This document shows, in pieces, positions 61,742-64,000 of a DNA stretch of 64,000 nucleotides. Source of the DNA: Sphingopyxis alaskensis RB2256 (GTDB taxonomy: Bacteria; Pseudomonadota; Alphaproteobacteria; Sphingomonadales; Sphingomonadaceae); contig NC_008048.1 in assembly GCF_000013985.1 (NCBI RefSeq), forward strand, positions 310,001-374,000, given 5' to 3'. A model generated the notes under the pieces. That model was not told where the DNA came from and ran no database searches. It saw only the letters and a program-made list of their open reading frames with translations. The position numbers and the translations under genes were made by a program. How positions within the stretch are numbered: position 1 is the stretch's first letter; the number at the start of each line of letters is the position of its first letter.

Positions 61742-63411
61742 GCGCCGCGATGTTTATCGAAGCGTGGAGCGACACGCTGCTCACGACTGCGCTGCTCGTC
61801 GTCGCGGTGTTGCTGATCCGCAAGCCCTTTGCCCGTCATTTCGGCGCGCGGCTGACCTATGGGCTGTGGGCGATCCCCGCGCTGCGGCTCGTGCTGCCGC
61901 CGCTTCCCTTTGCCGACCCGGTGACGGCGCCCGTCGTGATGCCGGTCGAGACGGGGACGACGCTGGCGCTGACACTCGATGGCGGCGCGACGGTCGAAGC
62001 CGTGACGCCTGCCTGGACGCTGGCCGACGTCATGCCGTGGCTAGTCGTGCCGTGGGCCGCGGGCATGATCGCGGTGATCGGTGCTGCGATGCTGGCGCAC
62101 CGGCGCTTTCGCGCCGCGGTGCTGACGGACGCGGTCGAGCTGGAACCCATCGGGTCGATCCGGCTGGTGATGACCGACGCCGTCGACGGGCCGGTGGCGT
62201 TCGGCCTGTTGCACCGCGTCGTCGCGGTGCCGCAGGATTTCTTTGCCCGCTATGCTGCCGAAGAGCGCGCGCTCGCGGTCGATCACGAGCTGTCGCATCA
62301 CCGCCACGGCGACCTGTGGGCCAATGCGGCCGCGCTGGTGCTGCTCGCGTCGCAATGGTTCAATCCCTTTGCCTGGCGCGCGATCCGCGCCTTTCAGTTC
62401 GACCAGGAGGCGGCGTGCGACGCGCGCGTGCTGACGATGGCCGATGACGCGGCGCGGCACGACCGCGCGGCCAATTATGCCACCGCGATCGTCAAGGCCG
62501 CGGTCGGCCCCCGGCTGGCGCTCACCGCGCCGATGGCGGTCCACGATAATCTGCAGGAGAGGCTGACGATGTTGACGAAGCGTGATATTTCGAAGCGGCG
62601 CGGCCTGGCCGGCCGGTTGCTGATCGGTGGCGCGGCGCTCGCGGTGCTCGGCGCGACCGCGACGCTGGTTCCGTCGGGGATGGCCGCAGCGACGACGCAA
62701 CCCGGCGATATTCCGGCACCGCCCGCGCCGCCGCCTGCGCCCGATGCGCCGCCGCCGCCCGAAGCCCCCGATGCGCCCGAGGTGATGGTCTTTACCGGCA
62801 GCGACGAAGCGGTGAGCGAAACGGTTACGACCTCCGACGACGGCAAGACACGCGAAGTGCGCCGCATCGTGATCCGCCATGACCATGACAAGGATGGCAA
62901 GACGGCCGATGCGTCCGCCGATCACCAGAAAAAGGCGCAGCGTTTCGAGTTTCACATTCCGGGCGGCCTGTCGCGCGAGGATGTGCTCGCGACGCTGAAG
63001 GAACAGGGCATCACCGGCGCGCGCGCCGATGTGATCGCCGACAGGCTGGAGGCGAAACGCAAGGAACGGCTCCGCGTCGCGCTGGCGCCGATGCCGCCGA
63101 TGCCTGCGATCCCGCCGATGTCCTGGTCGGCCGACGGCAAGGCCATGGTGCTCGGCAAGTGCCGCGACGGCAGCAAGGCGGCGCCGATCGTCGACCGGAA
63201 GCATAGCGAAGGCGGCAAGCGCAGCCATGTCGTCATGTTCGGCTGCGGCGATTCGGGGGAAATCCGGGCGTTACGCCTGTCGGCGCTCGAAAAGACGCGC
63301 GAAGCCTTCGTCGAGGGCGAACGGGCGCGCGGACTGTCGGAAGAAATGCGCGCGAAGGTGATCGCCGACATCGACAAGGCCATCGCCGAAATCAAGAAAT
63401 CGGACGAATAG
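61738..63411 (+). CDS. BlaR1-type M56 membrane metallopeptidase
   Basis: 557 residues. Three or four N-terminal helices and a cytoplasmic zinc protease with H-E-L-S-H in the loop D-H-E-L-S-H-H-R-H-G-D, followed by E-A-A-C-D-A-R-V, as in the M56 family. After the last helix (about residue 290) the periplasmic part is Pro/Ala/Asp-rich (P-P-A-P-D-A-P-P-P-P-E-A-P-D) and then charged and helical. No penicillin-binding sensor domain is seen, so the signal is probably not beta-lactam in the BlaR1 manner. It should cleave BlaI when triggered. Confidence 0.88.
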   Translation: MSAAMFIEAWSDTLLTTALLVVAVLLIRKPFARHFGARLTYGLWAIPALRLVLPPLPFADPVTAPVVMPVETGTTLALTLDGGATVEAVTPAWTLADVMPWLVVPWAAGMIAVIGAAMLAHRRFRAAVLTDAVELEPIGSIRLVMTDAVDGPVAFGLLHRVVAVPQDFFARYAAEERALAVDHELSHHRHGDLWANAAALVLLASQWFNPFAWRAIRAFQFDQEAACDARVLTMADDAARHDRAANYATAIVKAAVGPRLALTAPMAVHDNLQERLTMLTKRDISKRRGLAGRLLIGGAALAVLGATATLVPSGMAAATTQPGDIPAPPAPPPAPDAPPPPEAPDAPEVMVFTGSDEAVSETVTTSDDGKTREVRRIVIRHDHDKDGKTADASADHQKKAQRFEFHIPGGLSREDVLATLKEQGITGARADVIADRLEAKRKERLRVALAPMPPMPAIPPMSWSADGKAMVLGKCRDGSKAAPIVDRKHSEGGKRSHVVMFGCGDSGEIRALRLSALEKTREAFVEGERARGLSEEMRAKVIADIDKAIAEIKKSDE

Positions 63412-63471
63412 CGCCGCACGGGCTTCGATGCCGGTCCTTGCTCCCCGGTGGGGCCGGCGACAGGGGCGGGG

Positions 63472-63499
63472 AAAGGGAGCGGGCAACCGCTCCCTTTTT
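63472..63499 (+). terminator. Rho-independent terminator of blaI-blaR1
   Basis: AAAGGGAGCGG-GCAA-CCGCTCCCTTT with a TTTTTC run: 11-bp stem, 4-nt loop, immediately followed by T residues. The clearest intrinsic terminator in the window. Confidence 0.92.
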
Positions 63500-63557
63500 C
63501 ACGCTGATGACACCGGCGGGACGGCGGCATGGGGCGGGGAGCGGAGATCCCCAACTC

Positions 63558-63583
63558 GTCATCCCGGCCTTCGCGGGAATGAC
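63558..63583. repeat. Imperfect CATCCCGGCC-family hairpin
   Basis: GTCATCCCGGCCTTCGCGGG-AATGAC pairs imperfectly with itself. Related to the hairpin at 41968-41995. It lies in the gap between the blaR1 terminator and the last gene. Confidence 0.6.
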
Positions 63584-63690
63584 CAAGGTTCAAGTGTGCG
63601 GAACGGTCGCCATCGGTCGCGAGGAGCCTTTGTGCGAAATGATCGCCCCTGCCCCTTTCGTTCCGTCCGCCGTGATGCCACATTGAGCGC

Positions 63691-64000
63691 ATGAGCGACG
63701 AGAAGCCTTGGCCCGACAGCATCCGCGCCGGCGAGTGCGAGCAGCACGAACCGCTGGTGCGCCGCGTGCTCGCGCCCAACCCGTCGCCCTATACCTTCAC
63801 CGGCACGCAGACGTGGATTGTCGGTGCGGGGCGTGACGTGGCGGTGATCGATCCCGGTCCGACGGGCAGCGGGATGAGCGTGGGCGATCCGCCCGACGCC
63901 AACGGGCGGGGGCATGTCGAGGCGATCCTGCGTGCCGTGGAGGGGCAGCGCGTCGCGGCGATCCTTTGCACGCACACGCACCGGGACCATTCGCCCGCCG
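63691..64000 (+). CDS. MBL-fold metallo-hydrolase, N-terminal part (3' end outside the window)
   Basis: 103 codons visible. After an N-terminal segment rich in charged residues, the beta-sandwich start (T-W-I-V-G-A-G-R-D-V-A-V-I-D-P-G-P) leads to I-L-C-T-H-T-H-R-D-H-S-P-A, the H-x-H-x-D-H zinc motif. Similar to the LACTB2-like/RNase-Z-like hydrolases with a short C-terminal winged helix, but the rest is missing. No strong ribosome site. Confidence 0.85.
   Translation, partial: MSDEKPWPDSIRAGECEQHEPLVRRVLAPNPSPYTFTGTQTWIVGAGRDVAVIDPGPTGSGMSVGDPPDANGRGHVEAILRAVEGQRVAAILCTHTHRDHSPA

Overview
The window is high-GC, gene-dense alphaproteobacterial DNA. The mix of a TonB-dependent receptor paired with a surface lipoprotein, a full type II secretion cluster, a tol-pal/ruv block, a DUF1476 protein, a GapR-type protein and the typical GC-rich dispersed palindromes points to the Sphingomonadales, probably a Sphingopyxis-like organism. 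This is a reading of gene content, not a database result.

Layout. 1-6.4 kb: the 3' half of an MFS transporter ended by a palindromic MITE-like element, an amidohydrolase, an iron-type alcohol dehydrogenase, a secreted alpha/beta hydrolase, two divergent XRE/MmyB-type regulators separated by two dyads, and tRNA-Leu(GAG). 6.5-23.2 kb: a parallel-beta-helix lipoprotein and a TonB-dependent receptor behind a Pho-box-like array, followed by gspC-gspN and the prepilin peptidase. This resembles the phosphate-starvation ElpS/T2SS locus described in Caulobacter. 23.2-31.8 kb, minus strand: yebC-ruvC-ruvA-(GFA protein)-ruvB and ybgC-tolQ-tolR-tolA-tolB-pal, interspersed with palindromic repeats. 31.9-35.5 kb: YbjQ, GapR-like, DUF1244, pyruvate kinase and Bpt.

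35.8-42 kb holds the most unusual metabolic unit. One protein fuses an FAD/NAD oxidoreductase to two cyclic-nucleotide-binding domains and a four-cluster ferredoxin module. It is followed by a di-heme b-type membrane protein and an FHA-TM-decaheme cytochrome c. Immediately downstream lies a CpdA-like cAMP phosphodiesterase, preceded by a perfect CRP-type site (TGTGA-N6-TCACA) placed as in a class II promoter. I infer a cyclic-nucleotide-controlled transmembrane electron conduit.

42-45 kb: a 2-hydroxyacid dehydrogenase, a DUF559 nuclease gene bracketed by inverted two-hairpin repeats that also occur without the gene elsewhere in the window (a REP/RAYT-like arrangement with an unrelated nuclease), and cysS with a low-GC patch. 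45-59.3 kb: one long minus-strand operon running CHAT-TPR caspase-like protein, CHASE2 adenylate cyclase, small secreted FecR-like protein, TpsB, and a 2,000-residue TpsA exoprotein. 59.5-64 kb: DUF1476, BolA and Grx4 genes, a glycine-zipper protein, a blaI-blaR1 pair with a clear BlaI operator and terminator, and the start of an MBL-fold hydrolase.

The cyclase in the secretion operon, the phosphodiesterase and the cNMP-binding oxidoreductase suggest that cAMP signalling is a shared theme of 35-59 kb.
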